Notes: a model not told the origin generated them from the sequence alone. DNA of 64,000 nt from Thermoplasmata archaeon (GCA_027314165.1 DAHVCH010000003.1:83048-147047); one strand, 5' to 3'. Positions 24,453-34,306 are shown, counted from the stretch's first letter. A program made the numbers and translations.

Positions 24453-27400
24453 ATGTCCACCCGCCAACTCTCCAGCCGAGCTGTCGCTTCGCGGCTCCCG
24501 CGCGTCGCTCCTCTTCGGGGGCCGGGCGCCGCCTTGATGGCGGTGGGCCTGGTCGCGCTGATGCTTCTCCCCGCCCTGCCGAGCTCTCCCCTGGCTGCCG
24601 TCGTGCGCTCCGCGCCGAGCTCCGCGCCCGCCGGAGCCGCCGCGCTCGGGTTGAGCGGACTCTCCGCGCGGGCCGCCGCCCTCCTCCATGAGGGAGCCCT
24701 CCAGGCCCGTCCGGGCCCGTCCCCGGCCCCGCTCACCACCCCCTCCTCCTCCGTCCCTTCCCACCCGTCCCTGAGCTCGAGCGGCTGGGCCAACGTGACG
24801 GCGTCCTCGGGCGCCCCCTCGGTCCGTTCCACGGGGATGAACTGGTCCCAGCAGATGACCTACGACGCGGCGGACGGCTACGTGGTGCTCTTCGCCGAGG
24901 GGAACACCTGGACCTACACGAGCGCCGGCTGGAAGCTGGACACGATCGGCACCACCGCGCCCCCGGTGTCGAAGGGATACTCGCTCGCCTACGATCCTCT
25001 GGACGGCTACGTGCTCCTCTACGGAGGGTGCTGCGGCGGGTCCGCCGCGAGCTGGCCCCAGTCCTCCTCCTGGCGGTTCTCCGGGGGGATCTGGTACAAC
25101 ATGACGAGCGTGTTCTCCTCCCCACCTCCTCCCCGCCAGCACGCCCTGCTGACCTGGGACGGCGCGGACCAGGAGATGGTCCTGGTCGGAGGCGTCGCGA
25201 ACTTCAGCTGCGGGGCCCCGAACCCTTGCAGCTCTCCCTTGGCGGAGACCTGGTCGTTCAAAGGCGGCGTGTGGACCAACCTCACCGCGACGGCCGGGGC
25301 GCCGCCCGCCCGGCTCGCGCTCGGTTCGAGCGCGGTCTACGACGGCCGCGACGGGTACGTCCTCTGGACCGGCTCGGAGATGCAGGGCGACTTCGAGACC
25401 TGGTCGTTCAAGGGCGGTGTTTGGACCAACCTCACCGCCACCTCCGGCGCCCCTCCCGCCCGGATCTTCCCCGCCCTCGTGCCCGGGCCCAGCCTCGGCG
25501 AGGTCCTCCTCTTCGGTGGCCTCACGTGCTACGGGGCCGGCTGCACTCCCGTGTACCTGGGGGACACCTGGCGCTTCGCCTCCGGCTCCTGGCTCAACCT
25601 GACGAGCGGGCTCGTCGGTCCTCCCTCCGCCCGCGCGGGAGGGCTCGCCACCTTCGACGGAGCCCTCGGCTACGACCTCCTGGTCGACGGCACCGGGTGC
25701 ACCAGCGGCTGCGGGGCCCTCAACGACACATGGGAGTACTCCTTCCCGATCCAGGCCACGCCGCCGACGGCGACGATACCCTCGGGACGGCTCGACCTGG
25801 GGGAGGTCACGACGTTCTCCGTCGCCGGGTTCGGCGGCACCGGCTCCTACTCCTACGCGTGGAGCGGTCTGCCGTTCGGCTGCACGTACGCGAACGCCCC
25901 GGTCCTTCCGGTCTGCCGGCCGACGAACGCGGGCACCTTCGCGGTCAACGTCTCGCTCACGGACACCAACGGCGCGCACACCAACAGCCCCACGCTCAAC
26001 TACACGGTGAACCCGGCGCCGAGCATCGTCTCGTTCACGGCGAGCCCGCGGTCGGTGGACCTCCACAACACCTCGAACCTCACCGTGGCCGTCGCCGGAG
26101 GAACGACCCCCTACGCGTTCCTCTACAGCGGGCTGCCCAAGGGGTGCACGACCCAGAACGTCACGACCCTCGCCTGCTCCTCGAACGCGACGGGCGAGTA
26201 CCAGGTCTACGTCACCGTGACGGACGTCTGGGGAAAGTACGCCCAATCCTCGCTCTTCCTCTGGGTCAACCCGCCGCCGCTCATCGTCCTCCCTCCCACC
26301 GCCACGCCTTCCGGCAACGTCTTCGACGTGGGCCAGAGCGTGCGGCTGCAGACGGTGGTCGAAGGGGGCGCGGGGGGGAACATCTACACCTGGTCGGGCC
26401 TGCCCGCCGGCTGCACCGCCGCGAACGCTCCCGGGGTCAACTGCACCCTCCGGTCCCCGGGGAACTACACCGTCGCGGTCGGGGTCACGGACGCGAACGG
26501 ATCGGTCGCCACGAGCGGCCCGCTGTCGCTCGAGGTGGACCGCGCCCTCGTCCTCTCCTCCTTCGGGGCCCTCCCCTCGTTCCTGTCGACGGGAGAGTCC
26601 ACGCTCATCTCGACCGAGGCGTGGGGAGGGACCTCTCCCCTCTCCTTCACCTACTCGGGGCTTCCCTCGAGCTGCGCGAGCGCCAACAGGCCGACGCTCA
26701 ACTGCACCGTCACCACCCCGGGCTCGTTCATGGTCCGCGTGAACGTCACCGACGCCATCGGGGTGTCCGCGAACCTCACCACGACCCTGTACGTGAACGG
26801 CCTGGCCTACCTGAACGTCGCGACGCCGACCCTCTCCCCGTCGGTGGCCGCGCTCGACTCCGGGACCCCCACGCGGCTCTCGACGAAGGCCGGCGGCGGG
26901 TTCGGCGGGTACTCCTACTCCTGGAACGGGCTCCCCACGGGCTGCGCCTCGGCGAGCACGGCCACGCTGAACTGCACCCCGGGGGTCCCCGGGTCCTTCT
27001 CCATCTCCGTCACGGTCTACGACCGCACCGGGGCGAGCGCCATCAGCGGGACCCTCGCGCTCACCGTGAACCCGCCCCCGAGCGTCACGTCGCTCACCGC
27101 CTTCCCGGTGTCGCCCCGGGTGGGGACGACCACGATGTTCAACGCGACCGTCACCGGCGGGACGCGGCCCTACACGCTGAGCTGGGCGGGTCTCCCGGCG
27201 GGCTGCGCCTCGGCCAACGCGACGTCGATCGTGTGCTCCCCCGCGGTCGCCGGGACCTACACGGTGCGCATCCTCATGGTGGACGCGGACGGCAGGACCG
27301 CGGAGGCGAACCTCACCTGGGTCGCGACCCCGGCCCCCGCGCCCGCCAAGAGCGGCATCGCGGGCATCCCCCTCCCCGAGTTCGTGCTGATCGTGGCGCT

Positions 27401-27656
27401 CGCGGCCGCCGTCGTGGTCCTCCTCCTCATCCTGCTCCTGCGGAGGAAGAGCGCGGCGGCCCAGGGCCCCGCCCTCGAGGGGTGGCGGGAGACCGAGGCG
27501 GACGCCGAGGAGAAGCCCGCGAAGAAGCCCGCGAAGAAGCGGTCGAAGGGGAAGGCGGAGGAGGAGAAGGAGAAGGACGGCTCCGAGGACTACCTGGAGG
27601 GGCCCCCGGAGGACCCCACCCCCACCCCGACCACCGCCCCGGCGAAGGGGAAGTAG
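24453..27656 (+). CDS. Secreted Kelch-propeller and Ig-like repeat surface protein
   Basis: The 1067-residue protein begins with a signal sequence (about 25-45). Residues about 110-430 form a Kelch-like beta-propeller, with repeated YD..DGYVLLYGG, TWSFKGGVWTNLT and DTWRF units. Residues about 435-960 hold six Ig/PKD-like domains of about 88 residues, each with a GLPxGCxxxN...C signature whose two cysteines probably form a disulfide. A membrane helix (VLIVALAAAVVVLLLILLL) and a Lys/Glu-rich cytoplasmic tail end it. Propeller-plus-Ig layouts bind carbohydrate or other surfaces; the ligand is unknown. It is divergent from the membrane gene at 23708-24298. Confidence 0.85.
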   Translation: MSTRQLSSRAVASRLPRVAPLRGPGAALMAVGLVALMLLPALPSSPLAAVVRSAPSSAPAGAAALGLSGLSARAAALLHEGALQARPGPSPAPLTTPSSSVPSHPSLSSSGWANVTASSGAPSVRSTGMNWSQQMTYDAADGYVVLFAEGNTWTYTSAGWKLDTIGTTAPPVSKGYSLAYDPLDGYVLLYGGCCGGSAASWPQSSSWRFSGGIWYNMTSVFSSPPPPRQHALLTWDGADQEMVLVGGVANFSCGAPNPCSSPLAETWSFKGGVWTNLTATAGAPPARLALGSSAVYDGRDGYVLWTGSEMQGDFETWSFKGGVWTNLTATSGAPPARIFPALVPGPSLGEVLLFGGLTCYGAGCTPVYLGDTWRFASGSWLNLTSGLVGPPSARAGGLATFDGALGYDLLVDGTGCTSGCGALNDTWEYSFPIQATPPTATIPSGRLDLGEVTTFSVAGFGGTGSYSYAWSGLPFGCTYANAPVLPVCRPTNAGTFAVNVSLTDTNGAHTNSPTLNYTVNPAPSIVSFTASPRSVDLHNTSNLTVAVAGGTTPYAFLYSGLPKGCTTQNVTTLACSSNATGEYQVYVTVTDVWGKYAQSSLFLWVNPPPLIVLPPTATPSGNVFDVGQSVRLQTVVEGGAGGNIYTWSGLPAGCTAANAPGVNCTLRSPGNYTVAVGVTDANGSVATSGPLSLEVDRALVLSSFGALPSFLSTGESTLISTEAWGGTSPLSFTYSGLPSSCASANRPTLNCTVTTPGSFMVRVNVTDAIGVSANLTTTLYVNGLAYLNVATPTLSPSVAALDSGTPTRLSTKAGGGFGGYSYSWNGLPTGCASASTATLNCTPGVPGSFSISVTVYDRTGASAISGTLALTVNPPPSVTSLTAFPVSPRVGTTTMFNATVTGGTRPYTLSWAGLPAGCASANATSIVCSPAVAGTYTVRILMVDADGRTAEANLTWVATPAPAPAKSGIAGIPLPEFVLIVALAAAVVVLLLILLLRRKSAAAQGPALEGWRETEADAEEKPAKKPAKKRSKGKAEEEKEKDGSEDYLEGPPEDPTPTPTTAPAKGK

Positions 27657-27698
27657 GCCTCGGGGACCCCCTCCCGAGGACGGTGGTCTTCAAGAGGG

Positions 27699-28133
27699 GT
27701 GACGGTCCTGGCAGTTCCCGTGAGCAGCCCTCGCTCGAGCGTTTCCACCCCCGGTCGGCCCAATCCGACGCAGAAGCTCGACCAGAGCCTGGTGGAGCGC
27801 TACAAGGCGAACCCGAAGGCCTTCGCGCGGGCCACGGGGATGAACCTGCTGGTCGCGCTGGCCCTCTTCGCCCTGAGCGCGATCCTGGTCTACGCCGGGA
27901 TCTTCGTCGTGACCGTCCGGGGCGGCGGTCTCGCCCTGGCCACGATGGGGCTCTTCCCCACGCTCCTGGGCCTCGCGGCCGTCGATGACGTTCGCTGGCG
28001 CCGGGCCCTCGCGGCACGCCAGGGGGTCCCCCTGCCTCCCCGGCCCCCGCTCCTCCAACTCCTCAAGGGCCTCCGCAGCCGGAGCTCCTCGACCAAGTCG
28101 GCGGCCTCGCCGTCCAAGAAGACGGAGTCGTAG
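27699..28133 (+). CDS. Small two-TM membrane protein
   Basis: The 144-residue product has a charged N-terminus with LVERYKANPKAFARATG, two membrane helices (about 48-71 and 77-95), and a basic, Ser-rich cytoplasmic tail (KKTES end). The start is a GTG at 27699; a second GTG at 27720 is possible. It lies 42 bp after the Kelch protein and may belong to its transcript. No family was recognised. Confidence 0.55.
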   Translation: MTVLAVPVSSPRSSVSTPGRPNPTQKLDQSLVERYKANPKAFARATGMNLLVALALFALSAILVYAGIFVVTVRGGGLALATMGLFPTLLGLAAVDDVRWRRALAARQGVPLPPRPPLLQLLKGLRSRSSSTKSAASPSKKTES

Positions 28134-28201
28134 GCCCGACCGACCCTTCGGCGAGGGGCCCGGACGGGGGAACCCCTTCCTGCGGGCCGCTCCCTCTCCT
28201 C

Positions 28202-29338
28202 TCAGCCCGCGATCGCTTCGCGCGCCAGGTCGGCGCCGCGGACCATCCGCGTGAGCTTCTCCCACGCGACGTCCAGCGAGCGCGTGCGCAGCCCGCAGTC
28301 CGGGTTCACGTAGACCCGGGCGGGGTCGCCCAGGATCTTCGCCGCCTTCAGGATGCGGTCGCGCACCAGCTCGGGGGACTCGAGCACGTCCCGGTGGATG
28401 TCGGTCACTCCGAGGCCGATCTCCCGCCGGTCGTTGAACTCCGCGAAGAGCTCCAGGTCGCGGTAGCCGTCCTTCTCCGGGGTGTCGCGGTTCGCGAACT
28501 CCCAGAGGAACTGGCTGCACCGCTTCGCCTCGAGCAGCGCCGGGAAGAGGCAGCGGTAGTCGGAGAAGCAGATGTGCATGGCGAACTTCGCGTCCAGCCC
28601 CTCGGTGCTCTCGTTGAACGCCTCGACGACGAGGTCGGACTCGTCCGGATGCGTCCCGGCCGCGGGCTCGTCGATCTGGATGACCTTCGCGCCCTTGTCG
28701 ATGAGGGCCTTCAGCGTGGGGCGGATCGCGTGGCGGGCGATGTCCACCAGGAGCTCCCGCTGCGCCTCCCGGCGCGCGGAGCGTCCCTTCCATCCCTTCT
28801 GCTTGCCCAGGTAGTGCTCGTTCCAGGACCAGTCCGCGAGCGTGTAGGCCCCGGTCACGGGGACCTTCAGCGGGCGCCTCGCCTCCTGCCGGAGGAACTC
28901 GAACTCGTCCAGGTGGTAGGGCGCGGTGAGCCCGACCGGGCCGACGCTCGCCCCCTTGAGGTAGTACTTGTTGTCGAAGGACCGCACGTGCCCCAGGAGC
29001 TTGAACCCGGTCATCTGCCGGATCGGGAACTCGTACATCTCCATCCGACGGGCCTCCCCGTCGTAGACGATGTCCAGCCCTGCATTCTCGAGATAGCGGA
29101 GCCCGAAGAGCGCGCCAAGGTCGCGGATCCCGTGAGGACCGACCTCGTCCACCTCCCCTTTGAGGAGCTTCTTGAGCCGGTGGTCGTGCTCGGGGACGAA
29201 GGGCACTCGGGAGCGCCAGCGTTCGAGGTCGGCCAGCGCGTCGGGGGTCGGGCGCTGCCCTTTCAGCGCCTGGACGAGCCAGCGCGGCTTGGCGATGGAC
29301 CCGACCTCCTGGGTCTGGAAGAGCTTCTCTCCGCTCAT
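28202..29338 (-). CDS. Cobalamin-independent methionine synthase, catalytic (C-terminal) half
   Basis: The 378-residue protein is the MetE C-terminal barrel, which methylates homocysteine. QEVGSIAKP starts it, VIQIDEPA and MHICFSDYR (His and Cys zinc ligands, about 240-275) follow, IGLGVTDIHR precedes the final zinc cysteine in NPDCGLRTR (about 345-353). In archaea this half often acts without the bacterial N-terminal domain and takes methyl groups from corrinoid or pterin donors; which donor is used here is unknown. Its ATG overlaps the stop of the upstream half-gene by four bases. Confidence 0.9.
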   Translation of the reverse strand: MSGEKLFQTQEVGSIAKPRWLVQALKGQRPTPDALADLERWRSRVPFVPEHDHRLKKLLKGEVDEVGPHGIRDLGALFGLRYLENAGLDIVYDGEARRMEMYEFPIRQMTGFKLLGHVRSFDNKYYLKGASVGPVGLTAPYHLDEFEFLRQEARRPLKVPVTGAYTLADWSWNEHYLGKQKGWKGRSARREAQRELLVDIARHAIRPTLKALIDKGAKVIQIDEPAAGTHPDESDLVVEAFNESTEGLDAKFAMHICFSDYRCLFPALLEAKRCSQFLWEFANRDTPEKDGYRDLELFAEFNDRREIGLGVTDIHRDVLESPELVRDRILKAAKILGDPARVYVNPDCGLRTRSLDVAWEKLTRMVRGADLAREAIAG

Positions 29339-30453
29339 CGGCCCCTCCCCTTACCGGCGGCACGACCCTTGGCGGGGGCGCTCTTGCCCTTCGGGCGGGC
29401 CTTCGGCGCGGAGGACCGGCGACGGGCGGGCGAGGTCGCGCCTTCCGAGGGAGCTTCGGGGGCCTTCGCCCCGCCCTCGATGAGCTCGCGGGCGCGCGCG
29501 AGCACGGTGAGCTTCTTCTCGGCCACGTCCCAGGGCACGAGCTCCAGAGGAGCTCCGGGGCCCAGGAGCACGGAGGAGGGCTCGAGCCTCTGGGTCAGGT
29601 CCTTGGCGATCCGCGCGAGCTCGGCGGGGTCCTCGACGAGCGTGGTCCGGGAGTCGAGGCATCCCAGCCCGAGGCCCTTCCCCGTGGCGAGCTCCGTCAG
29701 GCGCGAGGGGTCGGTGTCCGCGAGGTCGATGCCGATGGTCTCGAACGGCAGGGAGGAGAGGAGCGGGAGCACGGGCGCCCCGTCCCCGAAGAAGGTCCAG
29801 AGCAGGCTGTCGACGTTGGCCAGCGCGGGGGCGAGCGGTTCGAACGCCTCGCGGACCCAGCTCTCCTCCTCCACGGAGGGAGGGTCGACCACCAGGGAGG
29901 GCTCCTGCACCTGGAAGACCTTCACGCCGTGGGCGCTCAGGTCCTGGATCTCGAGCGCCAGGAGCTCGGACCAGCGTCGGGCCAGCTCCTGCCGGGAGAG
30001 GTCGGTGCGGTTGTCGCAGAGCGCCGTGAAGGTGTACGGGCCGGGGAGGATCACGCGGGGAGCGATCCGGGAGGCCGTGAGCTTCTCCAGGGGGAGCCGA
30101 CGGGCGAACGCCCCGGGGGCCCACTGCGGAGGAGCGTTGACGATTGGCTGCCGGAAGAAGGTGTTCGTCTCGAACCACCGGGTGAGGGACCCCACCTCGA
30201 GCCCGGGAAGCGACTCGCTGAACGCCCGGAACAGGTCCTGGCGGGGGAGCTCTCCCCCGGTCACCGTGTCGAACCCGAGCCGGGTCTCGATCTCGATGAC
30301 CCGGTCGGTCCACGTGGAGTAGAGGGCCCCCATCTGGTCCTCGGAGAGCCGGCCGCGGTCGAACTCGCGGGAGGCGGTGACGATCTCCTCTGGACGGGGA
30401 TAGTTCGACGTGAGGCCGAGGTGGACGGGCGACACGGGAGGCACGAGCGACAC
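29335..30453 (-). CDS. MetE-like protein without zinc ligands, partner of the catalytic half
   Basis: The 372-residue protein is a second MetE-type barrel (TSNYPRPEEIV, VILPGPYTFT, VFQVQEPSLVV, GLGCLDSRTTLVEDP). Where the catalytic half has MHICFSD, this one has LLWTFFGD, and no final Cys signature is present, so zinc and catalysis appear lost. It lies upstream of and overlaps the catalytic half (ATGA), so the pair is co-translated and probably a heteromer. The tail is basic and Ala/Lys/Arg-rich. The start is uncertain among GTG codons at 30453, 30444 and 30435; a TATA-like TTTTGTAC near 30457-30465 favours the last. Confidence 0.85.
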   Translation of the reverse strand: MSLVPPVSPVHLGLTSNYPRPEEIVTASREFDRGRLSEDQMGALYSTWTDRVIEIETRLGFDTVTGGELPRQDLFRAFSESLPGLEVGSLTRWFETNTFFRQPIVNAPPQWAPGAFARRLPLEKLTASRIAPRVILPGPYTFTALCDNRTDLSRQELARRWSELLALEIQDLSAHGVKVFQVQEPSLVVDPPSVEEESWVREAFEPLAPALANVDSLLWTFFGDGAPVLPLLSSLPFETIGIDLADTDPSRLTELATGKGLGLGCLDSRTTLVEDPAELARIAKDLTQRLEPSSVLLGPGAPLELVPWDVAEKKLTVLARARELIEGGAKAPEAPSEGATSPARRRSSAPKARPKGKSAPAKGRAAGKGRGR

Positions 30454-30621
30454 CCCGTACAAAATGCCTGCGAGGTTACCGCGGAGGCGGCATTCTTGCG
30501 CCCCGCGCAAGGACGCTCGCCGTCGCTCCCCCCACGGGGAGGGCGCGGCGGCCGGTACGCGGGGCCCCCCGGGCGCTGGAGAACCGAAAGCGGGGAATAG
30601 GAGGACCGTCTCCATCCCCCC

Positions 30622-31449
30622 GTGCCCAAAGGCGTCGTCTACCTCGTGCGGACCCAGGTCGCCCCGGAGCGGGAGGCCGAGTGGGACCAGTGGCACCGTG
30701 AGACGCACGTCCCGGAGGTCCTCTCCGAGCGGGGGTTCCGCCGCGCACGACGCCTGCGCGTGGTGGAAGGGGAGGAGGACCACCGGCACTGGACCTGCTA
30801 CGACCTGGAGAGCGCGGAAGCGCTGCAGGCCTACCGGCAGAGCCCGGCGGCCATGCGTCTGTCCTCCCAGCACGAGATGAAGTTCGGACAAGCGGCGGAC
30901 CTGCGCCGCTCGACCTTCGAGGTCGTCGACGACCTGCGCGCCCCGGTCGCGCCCAGCGAGGCCGCCGTGGTGGGCGGGGGCGTCCACCTGATGCTCCGAC
31001 CCGCGACCGCGGCCGACGAGAACGCGGTCCTCGGCATGCTGAAGCACCTCTTCGACGGGGGCGTCCCTCCTCCCGGTTTCTCCGAGGAGCAGGCGCGCGC
31101 CTCGTTCCGTCAGTACCTGGGGGACCCGGAGAGCGGGCTGTTCGTCGCCGAGACGGAGGGGCGGATCGTCTCCTTCGCAGCCGCCACGACCTACCCGACG
31201 ATGCGGTTCGGCCGCAGGGGCCACGTCGAGGACCTGGTGGTCGACCCCGACTTCCGCGTCAAGGGGGTCGGACACCGCCTGCTCGAGTACGTCGAGCGCT
31301 GGGCCCACCGAGAGGGGGTCACCCATCTCTCCACCGTCGTGGGCCTCCAGCGCGAGGATAGCCGGAAGTTCCTGAACCGGGAAGGGTTCACCGACGCGTC
31401 CCTCGTCCTGCGCAAGCGATGGACCCCGGGAGCCCCCCCTCCCTTCTAG
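30622..31449 (+). CDS. GNAT acetyltransferase fused to an N-terminal ferredoxin-like domain
   Basis: Residues about 1-95 look like a dimeric alpha/beta-barrel (GVVYLVRTQVAPEREAEW, HVPEVLSERGF) of the EthD/ABM kind. Residues about 120-270 are a GNAT acetyltransferase: LMLRPATAADENAV, FVAETEGRIVSF, HVEDLVVDPDFRVKGVGHRL (the acetyl-CoA loop RVKGVGHRL near 215-225), and KFLNREGFTD. The start is a GTG. It is divergent from the metE pair. Acetyl acceptor unknown. Confidence 0.8.
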   Translation: MPKGVVYLVRTQVAPEREAEWDQWHRETHVPEVLSERGFRRARRLRVVEGEEDHRHWTCYDLESAEALQAYRQSPAAMRLSSQHEMKFGQAADLRRSTFEVVDDLRAPVAPSEAAVVGGGVHLMLRPATAADENAVLGMLKHLFDGGVPPPGFSEEQARASFRQYLGDPESGLFVAETEGRIVSFAAATTYPTMRFGRRGHVEDLVVDPDFRVKGVGHRLLEYVERWAHREGVTHLSTVVGLQREDSRKFLNREGFTDASLVLRKRWTPGAPPPF

Positions 31450-31498
31450 GCCCCCTCCCTTTCCGCCCGACGCCAGGGCGGTCCGCGAACCTCAAGAG

Positions 31499-33949
31499 GT
31501 GAGGCCCCTGCCATCCCCCGTGAAGGTCCACCGCTATGACGTCGACCTCTCGGTCGACCACGGGAAGCTCGCCTATTCCGGGTCGGTGGTCGTGCACCTG
31601 GACCACGACGGGGGCCCGCTCGCGCTCAACTCCTTGGGCCTCCAGATCGAGGCCGTGTCCTCCGGCGGGAAGAAGCTCGCGCACGAGCTCCTGCCCGCGA
31701 AGGAGGAGCTGCGGGTCGACGGGCTCCCCAAGGGGCCGGCCCAGGTGCGGGTGGACTTCTCCGGCAAGGTCCCCGAGCAGGCGCTCGCGGGCATCTACCG
31801 CACGGACTACGGGCCCTCCCATGCCCTCGTGACCCAGCTCGAACCGCTGGGCGCCCGGCGCGTCCTCCCGTGCATCGACCACCCGGCCCACAAGGCGGAG
31901 TTCCGGGTCTCGGTCACGGTGGACGACGGGCTGATGGTGATCTTCAACACCCCCGTGAAGGCCCGCACCGTCGAGGGCTCCCGGGTCCGCTACACCTTCG
32001 AGCCCACGCCGCGACTGTCGACCTACCTGCTCTTCTTCGGGATCGGGAAGTTCGAGGAGCGCAGCCGCAAGCACGGGGGGACGGAGATCATCGTCGCGGC
32101 CCCTCCGGGCCGGGGCGACCAGGCGACCTTCGCCCTCGACCACGCCGGCAGGATCCTCGACTTCTTCGGCGAGTACTTCGGGCTGCCCTACCCTCTGCCG
32201 AAGCTCCACCTCGTCGCCGTCCCGAACACCGCCGTGGGAGGGATGGAGAACTGGGGGGCGATCACGTTCAGGGAGCGCCTGCTGCTCGTCGGGCCCGACG
32301 CGAGCCGGTCCACCCAGCGCCAGGTCGTGAGCGTCCTCGCCCACGAGATCGCGCACCAGTGGTTCGGCGACCTGGTCACGATGGCGTGGTGGAACGACCT
32401 GTGGCTCAACGAGAGCTTCGCGACCTTCATGGACTACAAGGCGACGGACCACCTCTACCCCGACTGGGAGGTCTGGAGCGACTTCGCCGTGGGGACCTCG
32501 AACTCCCAGCTCTGGGACGCGCTCCCCCACTCCCACCCGGTGAACGTGCCGGTGGAGGACCCCAACCAGATCACCTCGATCTTCGACGAGATCAGCTACG
32601 CGAAGGGGGGCAGCATCCTCCGGATGATCGAGGCCTACCTCGGGGAGGAGGTCTTCCGGCGGGGGGTCGCGCGCTACCTCAAGCGCTTCTCCTACGGGAA
32701 CGCCCGGGGGGAGGACCTGTGGGCCGCGCTCAACGAGGAGGCGCACGAGCCCGTCTCCGAGATGCTCGGGGACTGGCTCGACCGTCCCGGGTACCCGGAG
32801 CTCCGCGCCGAGAAGAACGGGGGGGAGGTCGAGCTCCGCCAGCAGCGCTTCTTCCTCACCCAAGGGCAGGACGGCCCGAAGGCGCCCGACGAGGAGAAGC
32901 CCTGGTCGATCCCGATCAACGTCCTCGCGGACGGGAAAGCGACGGCCCACCTCATGAAAGCGCGCACGCTGCAACTCCCGCTCTCCGACCCGGGGAGCCT
33001 GGTCGTCGGGCACGGGCGGCGCACGTACGCCCGGGTGAGGTACCAGGGGGAGCTCGGCCGGTCGATCCGGTCGCGCTTCGCTTCGCTCGCCCCGTGGGAC
33101 CGCTACGGCCTCCTGCAGGACACCTACGCGTTCTTCCTCGCGGGAGAGGTCGGGCACGACGAGTACCTGGAGCTCGTCCGCGCCGCGGCGAAGGAGCAGG
33201 ACTACCTGGTCCTGGCCGAGCTCTCCATGGAGTCCGCCACCCTCCTGTCCGTGCTCTTCCAAAAGCCCCTCTACCTCGAGACGCTCCGGGCCACCGTCCG
33301 CGCGCAGGTGGACCGGCTGGGACTCGCCCCCGCCCACGGCGAGGCGACCCGCAACGGGGTCCTGCGGCAGAGCTGGACGAACCTGAGGGTCCTGATCGAC
33401 CCCGAGTTCGCCTCCTCCCTCGCCACCCGTTTCGCCACGTGGGAGAAGCAGGAGCCCTCCATCCGCGAGGCCGTGGCCCTGGCCTACACGCGCTCGATGG
33501 GGGCGGAGACCTTCGACGAGGTCTTCTCCCGCCTGAAGCGCGCGACGACCGACGAGGAGAAGGGGCGTCTCGCCCACGCGCTCGGAGCCTTCCGGGACCG
33601 CGCGGCCCTCGAGCGCGCGATGGGCGTGGCCTTCGGCGGGGAGGTGAGCCCGACGACCGGGATCGAGATCATCGTCACCATGATCAGGAACCCGGAGGCC
33701 CAGGACGTGGTGTGGGAGGGGCTGCAGCAGTTCCTCCCCATCCTCGTCGAGAACTTCGCCGGGACCGGCATCGTTCCCATCCTCCTGCAGTGGACGGTCC
33801 CCTACCTCGGGCTCGGGCGAGAGGCGGAGCTCCGGTCGTACTTCCACGGCCGGGACGTGGGCGACGGGGCCCGGGGGCTGGTGAAGGGGCTCGACCTCCT
33901 CGAGATCAACTCCCGGCTCCAGCGCAGTTTCCCGACGGCGGGGCCGTAG
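31499..33949 (+). CDS. M1-family zinc aminopeptidase (tricorn-interacting factor F2/F3 type)
   Basis: The 816-residue enzyme trims amino acids from peptide N-termini, typically downstream of tricorn or proteasome. It carries the substrate motif GGMENWG (about 247-253), the zinc motif HEIAHQWFGDLVTMAWWNDLWLNE (about 282-305, HEXXH plus distal Glu), and a Tyr in EISYAKGGSILRM that stabilises the transition state. A long helical C-terminal domain is present. The start is a GTG at 31499, or a GTG at 31520 before KVHRYDVDLS. A four-base spacer separates it from the DUF202 gene. Confidence 0.94.
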   Translation: MRPLPSPVKVHRYDVDLSVDHGKLAYSGSVVVHLDHDGGPLALNSLGLQIEAVSSGGKKLAHELLPAKEELRVDGLPKGPAQVRVDFSGKVPEQALAGIYRTDYGPSHALVTQLEPLGARRVLPCIDHPAHKAEFRVSVTVDDGLMVIFNTPVKARTVEGSRVRYTFEPTPRLSTYLLFFGIGKFEERSRKHGGTEIIVAAPPGRGDQATFALDHAGRILDFFGEYFGLPYPLPKLHLVAVPNTAVGGMENWGAITFRERLLLVGPDASRSTQRQVVSVLAHEIAHQWFGDLVTMAWWNDLWLNESFATFMDYKATDHLYPDWEVWSDFAVGTSNSQLWDALPHSHPVNVPVEDPNQITSIFDEISYAKGGSILRMIEAYLGEEVFRRGVARYLKRFSYGNARGEDLWAALNEEAHEPVSEMLGDWLDRPGYPELRAEKNGGEVELRQQRFFLTQGQDGPKAPDEEKPWSIPINVLADGKATAHLMKARTLQLPLSDPGSLVVGHGRRTYARVRYQGELGRSIRSRFASLAPWDRYGLLQDTYAFFLAGEVGHDEYLELVRAAAKEQDYLVLAELSMESATLLSVLFQKPLYLETLRATVRAQVDRLGLAPAHGEATRNGVLRQSWTNLRVLIDPEFASSLATRFATWEKQEPSIREAVALAYTRSMGAETFDEVFSRLKRATTDEEKGRLAHALGAFRDRAALERAMGVAFGGEVSPTTGIEIIVTMIRNPEAQDVVWEGLQQFLPILVENFAGTGIVPILLQWTVPYLGLGREAELRSYFHGRDVGDGARGLVKGLDLLEINSRLQRSFPTAGP

Positions 33950-33955
33950 GATCCC

Positions 33956-34306
33956 ATGGCCGGCGGCCCCACGGACCACTTCGCCAACGAGCGCACGTTC
34001 CTCGCCTGGATCCGGACCTCGATCACGATCATCGGTCTCGGGTTCGTGGTGGCCCGGTTCGGCCTCTTCCTGCGGATCGCGACCGGGACGGGAGGGAACA
34101 GCTCCCCGATCAGCGAGGTGGTGGGGGTCTTCCTGGTCCTGGCGGGCGCCGCCCTCGTCGCGATCGCCATGATCCGGTTCCGGCGGGTCCAGGAGGAGCT
34201 CAAGGAGGGGCGCTACGAGGTCCGCAGCGACGCCGAGCTCGTCCTCTCGGGCGCCCTCATCGCCGTCGGGGTCTGCCTCGGGGCCTACCTGCTGCTGACG
34301 GGCTGA
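33956..34306 (+). CDS. DUF202 membrane protein
   Basis: The 116-residue product has the DUF202 signature FANERTFLAWIRTSITIIGLGF at its start and three membrane helices (about 21-38, 56-78, 96-114). DUF202 proteins are small inner-membrane proteins of unknown function. It follows the aminopeptidase gene by six bases. Confidence 0.88.
   Translation: MAGGPTDHFANERTFLAWIRTSITIIGLGFVVARFGLFLRIATGTGGNSSPISEVVGVFLVLAGAALVAIAMIRFRRVQEELKEGRYEVRSDAELVLSGALIAVGVCLGAYLLLTG

Noticed and set aside
25028-27988. A 986-codon plus-strand frame overlapping the Kelch protein
   Set aside because: It lies in a wrong frame of the real gene; the Kelch frame has the domain content and signal peptide.
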